A stretch of DNA of 64,000 bases from Secundilactobacillus pentosiphilus (GTDB lineage Bacteria > Bacillota > Bacilli > Lactobacillales > Lactobacillaceae). The stretch lies in the NCBI RefSeq assembly GCF_002217985.1, contig NZ_BCMI01000006.1, positions 1 to 64,000 of the forward strand, read 5' to 3'. Below the pieces are notes generated by a model. The model saw nothing but the letters and a program-made list of their open reading frames with translations, was not told where the DNA came from and did not search any database. A program made the position numbers and the translations under genes. Positions 7,300 to 14,300 of the stretch are shown here, piece by piece. Numbering within the stretch: position 1 is the stretch's first letter; every line of letters begins with the position of its first letter.

Positions 7300-9111
7300 T
7301 TGGCAGATATCAAACAATTACCAACCCGTGAACAGGTCGATTCAAGCTTAACCTGGGATTTGACCCCCATTTATCAAGATCGTCAGGCTTTTAATCAAGC
7401 TTTTGATCAGGTGGCGAAACAAATTGAAGCTTTACCAGAGTTACAGGGTAAACTGGCACGCAGTTCAAAAGACTTGGTGCAGGTGATCGATGCCATGATG
7501 GCGGCCATTCGGCCAGCAGAGAAGCTGTATGTTTACGCTTCTTTGAAGCATGATCAGGATACAACCGATGCCGACAACCAAGCCTTAAGCGGCCGGACCC
7601 AAAGCTTACTGACAAAGTTAGAAAGCAACCTGGCCTGGTTTGAGCCTGAGTTATTGGCAGTTGAATCCAAGACACTGGATCAATGGATACAGACCGATTC
7701 AGGATTAAAACCATATGAACACTACCTGCGGACCATTACGGATGAACGTGAACACGTGTTGACGCCCGCTGCAGAAAAGCTGTTGGCGCAGGCAGGAGAT
7801 GCTTTAAATGCTTCCAGCAACACGTTTGACGTTTTAAACGATGCCGATTTGGAATTCCCGGTTGTCGAAGATGATGATGGTGGCACGGTGCAGTTGTCGC
7901 AAGGGATCTATGATCAGCTGATTCAATCCACTAAGCCTGAAGTCCGCAAAATGGCGTTTAAACAGCTTTATGCGGTGTATCATCAGTTTAGGCATACGTT
8001 AGCCGCCACGCTGTCTGGGAACGTTAAAACCCACAATTTTGAAGCGTCCGTTCACCACTATCAGGATGCCCGGCAAGCTGCCATGAATGCTAATCACATT
8101 CCTGAAAGTGTGTTTGATTCACTAGTAACGAGTGTTAACGACCATTTACCGCTACTGCACCGTTACGTTGCTTTGCGAAAGCAGATTTTAAAACTGCCAG
8201 AATTGCATATGTATGATCTGTACACGCCGATAACCGGCGAGCCAAAATTATCCTATACGTTTGATGAAGCTAAGGCTGAGGCGTTAAGGGCACTGGCAGT
8301 CTTAGGTCCGGACTATTTAAGCCACGTTCAAGAAGCGTTTGATTCCCGCTGGATCGACGTGGTTGAAAATAAGGGGAAGCGCTCGGGTGCTTATTCTTCC
8401 GGTATGTACGACACGGCACCATACATTTTACTGAATTGGCAAGACAACCTTGAGAGCTTGTTTACGCTGGTACATGAAATGGGTCACAGTATGCACAGTT
8501 ACTACACCACCCACAACCAGCCGTATCAGTATGGTGACTACTCCATTTTTGTGGCTGAGATCGCATCGACGACTAATGAAACCCTGTTAACGGATTATTT
8601 ACTGAACAAGTATGATGACAAACAAGTTCAGGCGTTTGTTTTAAATCATTACCTGGATGGTTTTAAGGGAACGGTGTTCCGTCAGACGCAGTTTGCTGAA
8701 TTTGAGCACTTCATTCATCAGCAGGATGCTGCCGGACAACCCCTAACGGCTGATTATTTGAGTCAGTATTATTTGGAGCTGAATAAGAAGTATTACGGCA
8801 AGGACGTTATTTCAGACCCAGAGATTGCCGACGAATGGGCTCGAATCCCGCACTTCTATTACAACTATTACGTGTATCAGTATGCCACCGGTTTCGCGGC
8901 TGCTAACATGTTGGCTCAGCGAATCAATAGTGGTGAGCCAGCCAAGCGGGAGGCTTATTTGAACTATTTGAAGTCCGGAAGTTCTGATTATCCGATTAAC
9001 GTCATGCGTAAAGCTGGTGTTGATATGACGCAGACAGCTTACCTTGATCAGGCGTTTGCCGAATTTGAGAAGCGTTTAAATCAGTTTGAAACCTTAGCCA
9101 AAACCATGTAG
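7300..9111 (+). CDS. pepF: Oligoendopeptidase F
   Basis: A 603-residue M3-family zinc metallopeptidase that degrades oligopeptides of roughly 7-17 residues in the cytoplasm. The zinc site HEMGH is at residues 392-396, with the downstream glutamate in the following helix (EIASTTNE). The N-terminal helical domain and total length fit PepF. A TTG at 7300 is taken as start because agaagga lies about ten bases upstream and the protein then begins MADIKQLPTR, as in homologs; the GTG at 7291 is too close to the ribosome site. The gene ends at a terminator shared with the convergent spxH. Confidence 0.93.
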   Translation: MADIKQLPTREQVDSSLTWDLTPIYQDRQAFNQAFDQVAKQIEALPELQGKLARSSKDLVQVIDAMMAAIRPAEKLYVYASLKHDQDTTDADNQALSGRTQSLLTKLESNLAWFEPELLAVESKTLDQWIQTDSGLKPYEHYLRTITDEREHVLTPAAEKLLAQAGDALNASSNTFDVLNDADLEFPVVEDDDGGTVQLSQGIYDQLIQSTKPEVRKMAFKQLYAVYHQFRHTLAATLSGNVKTHNFEASVHHYQDARQAAMNANHIPESVFDSLVTSVNDHLPLLHRYVALRKQILKLPELHMYDLYTPITGEPKLSYTFDEAKAEALRALAVLGPDYLSHVQEAFDSRWIDVVENKGKRSGAYSSGMYDTAPYILLNWQDNLESLFTLVHEMGHSMHSYYTTHNQPYQYGDYSIFVAEIASTTNETLLTDYLLNKYDDKQVQAFVLNHYLDGFKGTVFRQTQFAEFEHFIHQQDAAGQPLTADYLSQYYLELNKKYYGKDVISDPEIADEWARIPHFYYNYYVYQYATGFAAANMLAQRINSGEPAKREAYLNYLKSGSSDYPINVMRKAGVDMTQTAYLDQAFAEFEKRLNQFETLAKTM

Positions 9112-9129
9112 GTTTCGGCCACCGTAAAC

Positions 9130-9167
9130 AAAAAGCGACCTGCATTGAATGCAGATCGCTTTTTGAG
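9130..9167. terminator. Bidirectional terminator between pepF and spxH
   Basis: The stem aaaaagcga...tcgcttttt with an inner tgcat/atgca helix is flanked by A and T runs, so it can serve both convergent genes. Confidence 0.85.
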
Positions 9168-9185
9168 TTTAACAACTCACATGCT

Positions 9186-9803
9186 TTAGAGAATATGTAA
9201 GTTAGGTGCTGACTTTTGGTGCGCCAGTGCTTGTTTGGCAATCAAGCCGTTGTTTTCGCAGATTTCGTACAGTGCCTGATAGGTGACGTCTGGCAGCATT
9301 AAGCCACAGTCCGAGACGTCAGCATTATATAAAATCGCCGTAGAAGGTGCGGCAACGTTCATTTCGGATGCTAACCGTTGATCCGCTTGAAAAGCGCGGC
9401 GGGCCAATTCGGATTGGCGATCCTCCTTAAACATAGCGAGGTCTAAGTGCACGTGTTTGGCAACTTCTAAGACGAGTTTCTCAGAATAAGGCTGGGCTTG
9501 TTTAACCAGTTGATTTTGCAGGTTCAACAAAAACAACCGTCCCTTTTTCTTTCCTTGAAAGAGGGCAGCCTTGTAGTCTAAAATGATACGATAATGCAGA
9601 TTAAATTGTTTATTACGTAAATTTAAGTTATGGCAGTCTTGATTGGTCGCCTTTAAATGCTGATCAATCATTTGCGGATTAAGTAGCGGAATAAATTGAT
9701 AGGAAATATCACCGAAAATTGGATCGGCGAGACGTAAGATACACTTTTCCGACTTCATACAGCGACTGCCTAATGGGTTGATAAATAGATATACTTCTAG
9801 CAA
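9186..9803 (-). CDS. spxH: DsbA-family SpxH (YjbH)-type adaptor for Spx degradation
   Basis: A 205-residue thioredoxin-fold protein of the DsbA family. The segment FINPLGSRCMKSE aligns with the active-site region of Bacillus YjbH (FIDPLCPECWALE), the adaptor that hands Spx to ClpXP. The first cysteine of the CxxC is glycine here (G12) while the second is kept (C15), and an extra cysteine is at 21. A TTG at 9803 is chosen as start because the in-frame ATG at 9818 lies within the sequence ggaggaaa, which is itself the ribosome site. It is convergent with pepF and divergent from relQ. Confidence 0.78.
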   Translation of the reverse strand: MLEVYLFINPLGSRCMKSEKCILRLADPIFGDISYQFIPLLNPQMIDQHLKATNQDCHNLNLRNKQFNLHYRIILDYKAALFQGKKKGRLFLLNLQNQLVKQAQPYSEKLVLEVAKHVHLDLAMFKEDRQSELARRAFQADQRLASEMNVAAPSTAILYNADVSDCGLMLPDVTYQALYEICENNGLIAKQALAHQKSAPNLHIL

Positions 9804-10122
9804 AGTAATTTCCTCCATTAATTAGTCGTTAATTAGTAAACGACCTTTCAGTTCAAAAGTAATCATAAAGCATTTTGAGTGAAATGCAAGGATTTAGGCT
9901 ATGTAAATACCGTCGGATAAGGTAAAAACGGTTCCAAAGACCGTCGGAATAGGAATAATGTTTTCCGCTATTATACAGTAAATTGTGTTCTTTTAGGTTT
10001 CTGTCAATTAAGTTGGTCAATTCTTCTGTGTTCAAACAGCCCACCTAATCGAAAATATGCTAAAATGAAGTCTGTTTGTAAAACAAAATACAAGCAATTG
10101 AAACCATATCGAGGTGAACAGC

Positions 10123-10779
10123 TTGATTGAAAATTGGAATCATTTTTTGCTGCCGTATAATCAGGCAGTGGATGAATTAAAGGTAAAGCTACGGGGAATG
10201 CGCAAGCAATTTCAAAACAAAAATCAGCGTTCACCCATTGAGTTTGTGACTGGTAGGGTGAAACCAGTTGACAGTATTAAGGAAAAAATGAACCGCCGGC
10301 ACGTATCGGAAGAACGGCTGGAACAGGATATGCAGGATATCGCAGGTTTGCGGATCATGTGTCAGTTTGTGGAGGACATTTATCAAGTTGTTGATCTGCT
10401 TAGGAAGCGTTCTGATATGACAATTCTTGAGGAACGTGACTATATCCATAATGAAAAGCCCAGCGGGTATCGTTCTTATCATATCGTAATCGAATATCCC
10501 GTTCAGATGGTTACCGGCGAAAAGAAAATTTTGGCTGAGATTCAAGTTCGGACACTTGCAATGAACTTTTGGGCAACGATTGAGCACTCTTTGAATTACA
10601 AGTATCAAGGGGAATTTCCCGAAGAACTCAGTGCCCGGCTGCAGCGGGCTGCAGAAGCAGCTTTCAAGCTGGATACCGAAATGTCTGAAATCAGAGAAGA
10701 AATCGAAGAAGCACAGCATTTATTTTCATACGGCAAGGGAGCCACTCCGCAGCCGCCTAATAAGAAGGATGATCAGTGA
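10123..10779 (+). CDS. relQ: RelQ, small alarmone synthetase
   Basis: A 218-residue GTP pyrophosphokinase of the RelQ/YjbM class, making (p)ppGpp without a hydrolase domain. Family signatures are visible: SPIEFVTGRVKPVDSI near residue 40, AGLRIMCQFVEDI, the synthetase loop SGYRSYH, and EIQVRTLAMNFWATIEHSL. The TTG at 10123 has gaggtga upstream; the GTG at 10114 is part of that ribosome site. The stop overlaps the nadK start (ATGA), so the two are translationally coupled, and rluD follows with another overlap. The relQ-nadK-rluD order is conserved in Firmicutes. Confidence 0.93.
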   Translation: MIENWNHFLLPYNQAVDELKVKLRGMRKQFQNKNQRSPIEFVTGRVKPVDSIKEKMNRRHVSEERLEQDMQDIAGLRIMCQFVEDIYQVVDLLRKRSDMTILEERDYIHNEKPSGYRSYHIVIEYPVQMVTGEKKILAEIQVRTLAMNFWATIEHSLNYKYQGEFPEELSARLQRAAEAAFKLDTEMSEIREEIEEAQHLFSYGKGATPQPPNKKDDQ

Positions 10780-11597
10780 TGAAAATTGGAATTTTTAGTA
10801 ATCCAGGTTCAGATTCAACGCGGGTTTCGAACGCGTTGAAGTCAAAAATTAAGGCCGAACATCTCACTTTAGATAATGGCCATCCCGATATTCTGATCAC
10901 TGTTGGGGGTGATGGTACTTTACTTTCGGCCTTTCATCACTATGAAGATCAGCTCGCCAGTATCCGTTTCGTTGGTATTCATACCGGCCACTTAGGCTTT
11001 TATACGGATTGGCGTGATTATGAGGTCGACGAGTTAATTGACAGCTTAGCACATGATAATGGTCAAAGTGTCAGTTATCCGCTGTTAGATATGCTCATTG
11101 AGTATAGTAATGGTGACCGCGAGTCACGGTTAGCCCTGAATGAGTCGACCCTTAAAAAGGTGACCGGCACCATGCTGGCCAACGTTTATATCAAGGATCA
11201 GCTATTTGAACTTTTTCGTGGAGATGGCCTATGCGTTTCAACCCCCACCGGTTCAACTGCCTATAATAAATCAGCTGGCGGTGCGGTCATCAGTTCCGAA
11301 CTTAACGTTGTTCAGGTTTCAGAAATTGCTTCAATCAATAACCGGGTCTTTCGAACTTTAGGTTCACCGATCATTATTTCGCCGAGTGAATGGGTTCGCA
11401 TCGAACCGGTTCAACTAGATAAAAGTCAGGTGAATGACATTTTAATGACCTGTGACCAGAATATGGTAGAAAATCACCGCATTAAGTCGGTGACTTACCG
11501 GATTTCAAAGCAGCGAATTGCATTTGCTGAGTATCGTCATACGCAATTCTGGAAACGGGTCTCCGAATCCTTTATTGGGGTGAAACCGATTGATTAA
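10779..11597 (+). CDS. nadK: NAD kinase
   Basis: A 272-residue ATP-NAD kinase that phosphorylates NAD to NADP. The GGDGT motif is at residues 43-47, and the NAD-binding block LNESTLKK and the glycine-rich TPTGSTAYNKSAGG are present. The ATG at 10779 overlaps the relQ stop, and the coding region overlaps the start of the next gene by eight bases. Joint expression with RelQ couples alarmone synthesis and NADP supply in one operon. Confidence 0.95.
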   Translation: MKIGIFSNPGSDSTRVSNALKSKIKAEHLTLDNGHPDILITVGGDGTLLSAFHHYEDQLASIRFVGIHTGHLGFYTDWRDYEVDELIDSLAHDNGQSVSYPLLDMLIEYSNGDRESRLALNESTLKKVTGTMLANVYIKDQLFELFRGDGLCVSTPTGSTAYNKSAGGAVISSELNVVQVSEIASINNRVFRTLGSPIIISPSEWVRIEPVQLDKSQVNDILMTCDQNMVENHRIKSVTYRISKQRIAFAEYRHTQFWKRVSESFIGVKPID

Positions 11598-12489
11598 GTT
11601 TGACTGGCAGTATACTGGTGATGCGCCGATTTACGTTCGTACTTTTATGCGTCAGCAGGGTATCAGTAGAACCCTTTTAAAACAGATCAAGTTTTCTGGC
11701 GGTCGAATCTGCGTTGATGGGACGCCGGTTCGTGTGACGTATAAAATGCAGCGGGGCCAACGACTGGAAGTGACTCTGCCGCCCGAAGTTCCCAGCGACC
11801 ATTTGCAAGCTTCCGAGACGCCGTTAGCGATCCTTTACGAAGATGACCATTTTCTGGTGGTTAATAAGCCAGCCAAAGTCGCCTCAGTGCCTTCCCACCT
11901 CTATGCCGATGATTCAATGGTCAACCGGGTGAGGGGTTACTTGATACGTACTCAAGCTGCCAGTCAGGTGACTCACATTGTGACCCGTTTGGATCGTGAG
12001 ACCAGTGGTATCGTGATTTTTGCCAAACACCACTTTGCTCACACCGTGCTGGACACTCAACTGAAACAGCATCGCTTGAAGAAAACGTATTTTTGCGTGG
12101 TGACAGGGGTGGTCGACAGTAAGCACGGGGTCATTGACGCACCCATTGGCAGGGAGCCGGGTTCCTTCATTAAAAGGATGGTTCGTCAAGATGGCAGACC
12201 GGCTCAAACTGAGTATTGGTTAGCCAAGCGGATGCCCGCTTCAACGTTGTTGCGGGTTCGTTTGCATACTGGAAGAACACACCAGATCAGGGTCCATATG
12301 GCGAGTATCGGCCACCCATTAGTGGGGGACTTTCTGTACGGGCAGCAGACGAATCCATGGATTCACCGGCAGGCACTGCACTGTGCGTCAGTGAGTTTCT
12401 ATAACCCGTTTGCACAACGGCAGATTACCTGTTACGCACCGATGCCAGCGGATTTTGCAGCGGTGATCGAACATGAAAGCAGCCTTTAA
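11590..12489 (+). CDS. RluA/RluD-family 23S rRNA-type pseudouridine synthase
   Basis: A 299-residue enzyme with an N-terminal S4-like domain (about residues 10-65) and the catalytic motif HIVTRLDRETSG, with the catalytic aspartate at residue 135. The later blocks LKKTYFCVV and TGRTHQIRVHM are characteristic. Target sites cannot be told from sequence; RluD-like enzymes act on helix 69 of 23S rRNA. The TTG start at 11590 overlaps the end of nadK and has ggggtgaa upstream. A long terminator follows. Confidence 0.9.
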   Translation: MIKFDWQYTGDAPIYVRTFMRQQGISRTLLKQIKFSGGRICVDGTPVRVTYKMQRGQRLEVTLPPEVPSDHLQASETPLAILYEDDHFLVVNKPAKVASVPSHLYADDSMVNRVRGYLIRTQAASQVTHIVTRLDRETSGIVIFAKHHFAHTVLDTQLKQHRLKKTYFCVVTGVVDSKHGVIDAPIGREPGSFIKRMVRQDGRPAQTEYWLAKRMPASTLLRVRLHTGRTHQIRVHMASIGHPLVGDFLYGQQTNPWIHRQALHCASVSFYNPFAQRQITCYAPMPADFAAVIEHESSL

Positions 12490-12498
12490 GAGGCAGCA

Positions 12499-12546
12499 AA
12501 AAAGAACCCGTTACTTTGCGTTGAAAACAAAGTAACGGGTTCTTTT
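12499..12546. terminator. Bidirectional terminator between the rlu gene and cutC
   Basis: A 19-bp stem (aaaagaacccgttactttg paired with its complement) around a short loop has A and T runs on the two sides and serves the convergent genes. Confidence 0.93.
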
Positions 12547-12561
12547 ATAGAACAAATGGTT

Positions 12562-13161
12562 TTAGAGTTCTTGAAGAAAGTAGGTTAAATCCAGCTGCTC
12601 GTTTAATTGCGTGCTTTTGGATTCATTAGGACTGAGGACGGTGAGCTGCAACCCAGCAGCCTGAGCAATGTTGTTTAGTTTGGATAACTGAGCAGTGTCG
12701 GCCTTGTCGGTTAAATGGGTCAAGACTTTTTCCACACCGTTATCAGCCAGCCACTTAAGTGAGCTGGCCTGTTGACTGTCGGCAAGTTCATCGATCGCCG
12801 TACCAAAGGTGATCGACATACCGCCAGCCGCTGCGATCAGGTTATTCATAGCCTCAATGTCTAGTTGGTGATCGGCCGTTAGGGCTGCAATAATCACACC
12901 GTCAGCTCCCAATTGCTGCGCTTCTAGAATATCGGCTTCCATAATTTTCAGCTCTGGATCGCTGTAACAGGCAGCACCAGTTCTCGGCCGTATGAGAACG
13001 GTCAGGGATAGATCGTGTTCGTGGGCGTATAGCGTTGCTTCAGCGATGGTTCCCTTGCTGGGGGTCGTTTGGTGATTGCCGATCGTGATTCGGGTCGTTT
13101 GGTCGTTAACGGCCTGCGTCAGTTGATTATAGTTATTAACAAGCGGTTCGATAAATTTCAA
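12562..13161 (-). CDS. cutC: CutC family protein
   Basis: A 199-residue TIM-barrel protein of the CutC family. Recognisable blocks are LTVLIRPRTGAACYSDPEL, GADGVIIAALTADHQLD and MSITFGTAIDEL. The family name refers to copper homeostasis, but that role is disputed in other bacteria, so it is a family label only. The first barrel strands are less conserved than in many CutC proteins and the length is slightly short. The start is TTG with aaggaga upstream. It is divergent from the small transcription unit at 13370-13518. Confidence 0.8.
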   Translation of the reverse strand: MKFIEPLVNNYNQLTQAVNDQTTRITIGNHQTTPSKGTIAEATLYAHEHDLSLTVLIRPRTGAACYSDPELKIMEADILEAQQLGADGVIIAALTADHQLDIEAMNNLIAAAGGMSITFGTAIDELADSQQASSLKWLADNGVEKVLTHLTDKADTAQLSKLNNIAQAAGLQLTVLSPNESKSTQLNEQLDLTYFLQEL

Positions 13162-13369
13162 GGTCAGTCTCCTTTTTCTCTGTTTATAGTCTATGTGCCA
13201 TTATAGCAATTTTTTCTTGGAATGTTGCTTTAGTTGATTGTATTTATCATAATTATTTTTAGGTAAACGAGCTGAGAGATTATAGTTCCAAACTAATCAG
13301 TAAGGTAAATGGGATCATTGCGGGCTAAAAGGTCAGCATTTAAATGCTATAGACCGATTTAGCAATCCC
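13162..13369. other. Intergenic region upstream of cutC
   Basis: No gene is seen. The stretch holds a hairpin, ggtc-agcattt/aaatgct-gacc, at about 13331-13354, built around a perfect 14-base palindrome (agcatttaaatgct). This could be an operator for cutC or for the divergent small unit. Confidence 0.35.
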
Positions 13370-13398
13370 TTGCATTCTGTACTCATTCGCGGTATATT
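13370..13398 (+). promoter_or_regulatory. SigA-type promoter of the small transcription unit
   Basis: TTGCAT at 13370-13375 and TATATT at 13393-13398 are separated by 17 bases. The predicted start is near 13405. Confidence 0.7.
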
Positions 13399-13404
13399 AC
13401 TTGT

Positions 13405-13513
13405 TGAGAAATCATTCGGGAGTGGATGTCGAGCAATCGTCAGCCGCTGTCGAATTTGCACTTCATTAACGCAGTTCCTCGCCGTGCTGACACCGAGGGG
13501 TTGCGTTTTTTTA
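13405..13513 (+). ncRNA. Candidate structured small RNA or leader of about 110 nt
   Basis: The predicted transcript runs from the promoter at 13370-13398 to a 14-bp G-C-rich terminator stem (aacgcagttcctcg paired with cgaggggttgcgtt) and a T-run ending at 13513. Upstream, agtgg/ccgct can form a second hairpin around a gcaa loop, and cgtcagc near 13438 can pair with gctgac in the terminator loop, so alternative folds are possible. No Rfam family was recognised. The next gene, trmL, has its own promoter, so this may be a stand-alone RNA. Confidence 0.5.
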
Positions 13514-13518
13514 TGTGA
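13426..13518 (+). CDS. Possible 30-residue leader peptide through the terminator
   Basis: An ATG at 13426, with gggag three bases upstream, opens 30 codons that run through the entire terminator stem; the T-run encodes Phe-Phe and the stop TGA follows directly. The C-terminal end reads RRADTEGLRFFM. An ORF of this length can occur by chance and the ribosome-site spacing is short. The exact overlap with the transcript is nevertheless the layout expected of a leader peptide that controls termination by ribosome position. No function is claimed. Confidence 0.3.
   Translation: MSSNRQPLSNLHFINAVPRRADTEGLRFFM
13469..13513 (+). terminator. Strong terminator of the small unit
   Basis: A 14-bp stem with two G-T pairs and a 16-base loop is followed by seven T residues. 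Confidence 0.85.
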
Positions 13519-13555
13519 TCAATTTTTTAAGACTAGCTAATGCATTTTGGGGGAA

Positions 13556-13584
13556 TTGCCTATCGTCACGGTAACGAATATAAT
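13556..13584 (+). promoter_or_regulatory. Promoter of trmL
   Basis: TTGCCT at 13556-13561 and a perfect TATAAT at 13579-13584 have 17-base spacing. Transcription should start near 13591, giving a 5' leader of about 165 bases before trmL. Confidence 0.75.
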
Positions 13585-13590
13585 AAATTG

Positions 13591-13757
13591 GTAGCAAAAA
13601 AGCAGTTTGTCAGCGTTAGGCAGCACTGGCACGGAACGTGCCAAAGTAAACGGCCGTCACTTCGCGCCCAAATTTGCGTGTGAGTCAGCGGCGTTTCTAA
13701 AAGCTCGTGATGTTAATCATGAGCAGTTCACAATTTATAATTACGAGGAGTTTCATT
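13591..13757 (+). promoter_or_regulatory. Structured 5' leader of trmL
   Basis: The leader contains a compact hairpin (tggcacg-gaa-cgtgcca, extendable by act/agt, about 13624-13647), a G-C-rich imperfect helix around 13652-13695, and a 9-bp hairpin (gctcgtgat/atcatgagc) at 13703-13724 shortly before the ribosome site cgaggag. No T-run follows any of these, so control, if any, would be translational. I recognise no known riboswitch consensus. Confidence 0.4.
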
Positions 13758-14273
13758 ATGTCCAATCATATTGTTTTATTTGAACCTTTAATGCCAGCTA
13801 ATACTGGTAACATCGCCAGAACCTGTGCCGGGACTGATACGATTTTAGATTTAATCGAGCCTTTAGGCTTTTCAGTAGACGATGCACATTTGAAACGGGC
13901 CGGCTTAGATTACTGGGATAAAGTTGATATTCGCTATCACAAAAATCTGCAAGCGTTTATGAGTACGGTACCAGACGTTAAACGGCTGTTTTTAGTTTCT
14001 AAGTTCGCCGAATTTGCGTATACTCAACACGATTATACCGATGTTAAAAACGGTGACTACTACTTTATGTTCGGTAAAGAAACGACGGGATTACCGGAAC
14101 CGTTTATGCGCCAGCATACAAAGCAAGCTATCCGGATCCCGCAGGACGATACCCATATTCGTGCTTTGAATCTCTCAAATTCTGCGGCCATCGTGATTTA
14201 CGAAGTCCTTCGGCAGCAAAGCTTTCCTAAGTTGGAACTTAGTCATCGCTATGAGCATGATAAATTAAAGTAG
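13758..14273 (+). CDS. trmL: tRNA (cytidine/uridine-34 2'-O)-methyltransferase TrmL
   Basis: A 171-residue SPOUT-class methyltransferase that methylates the ribose of nucleotide 34 in leucine tRNAs. It begins MSNHIVLFEPLMPANTGNI, with the N-x-GNIAR motif, and has FGKETTGLP and LNLSNSAAIVIYE, the SAM-binding trefoil-knot motifs. The ATG at 13758 has acgaggag upstream; in-frame upstream ATGs at 13707 and 13710 lie in the structured leader and lack ribosome sites. ftsK follows after 27 bases. Confidence 0.93.
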   Translation: MSNHIVLFEPLMPANTGNIARTCAGTDTILDLIEPLGFSVDDAHLKRAGLDYWDKVDIRYHKNLQAFMSTVPDVKRLFLVSKFAEFAYTQHDYTDVKNGDYYFMFGKETTGLPEPFMRQHTKQAIRIPQDDTHIRALNLSNSAAIVIYEVLRQQSFPKLELSHRYEHDKLK

Positions 14274-14300
14274 TTTAAATCTATTATAGGAGGGGACATT

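Noticed and set aside
9853-10044. A 63-codon minus-strand ORF upstream of relQ
   Set aside because: The GTG start has no ribosome site, the protein resembles nothing I recognise, and the region is the leader and promoter space between divergent spxH and relQ.
10231-10719. A 162-codon ORF antisense to relQ
   Set aside because: It lies wholly opposite a well-conserved gene and lacks a ribosome site; it is a frame shadow.
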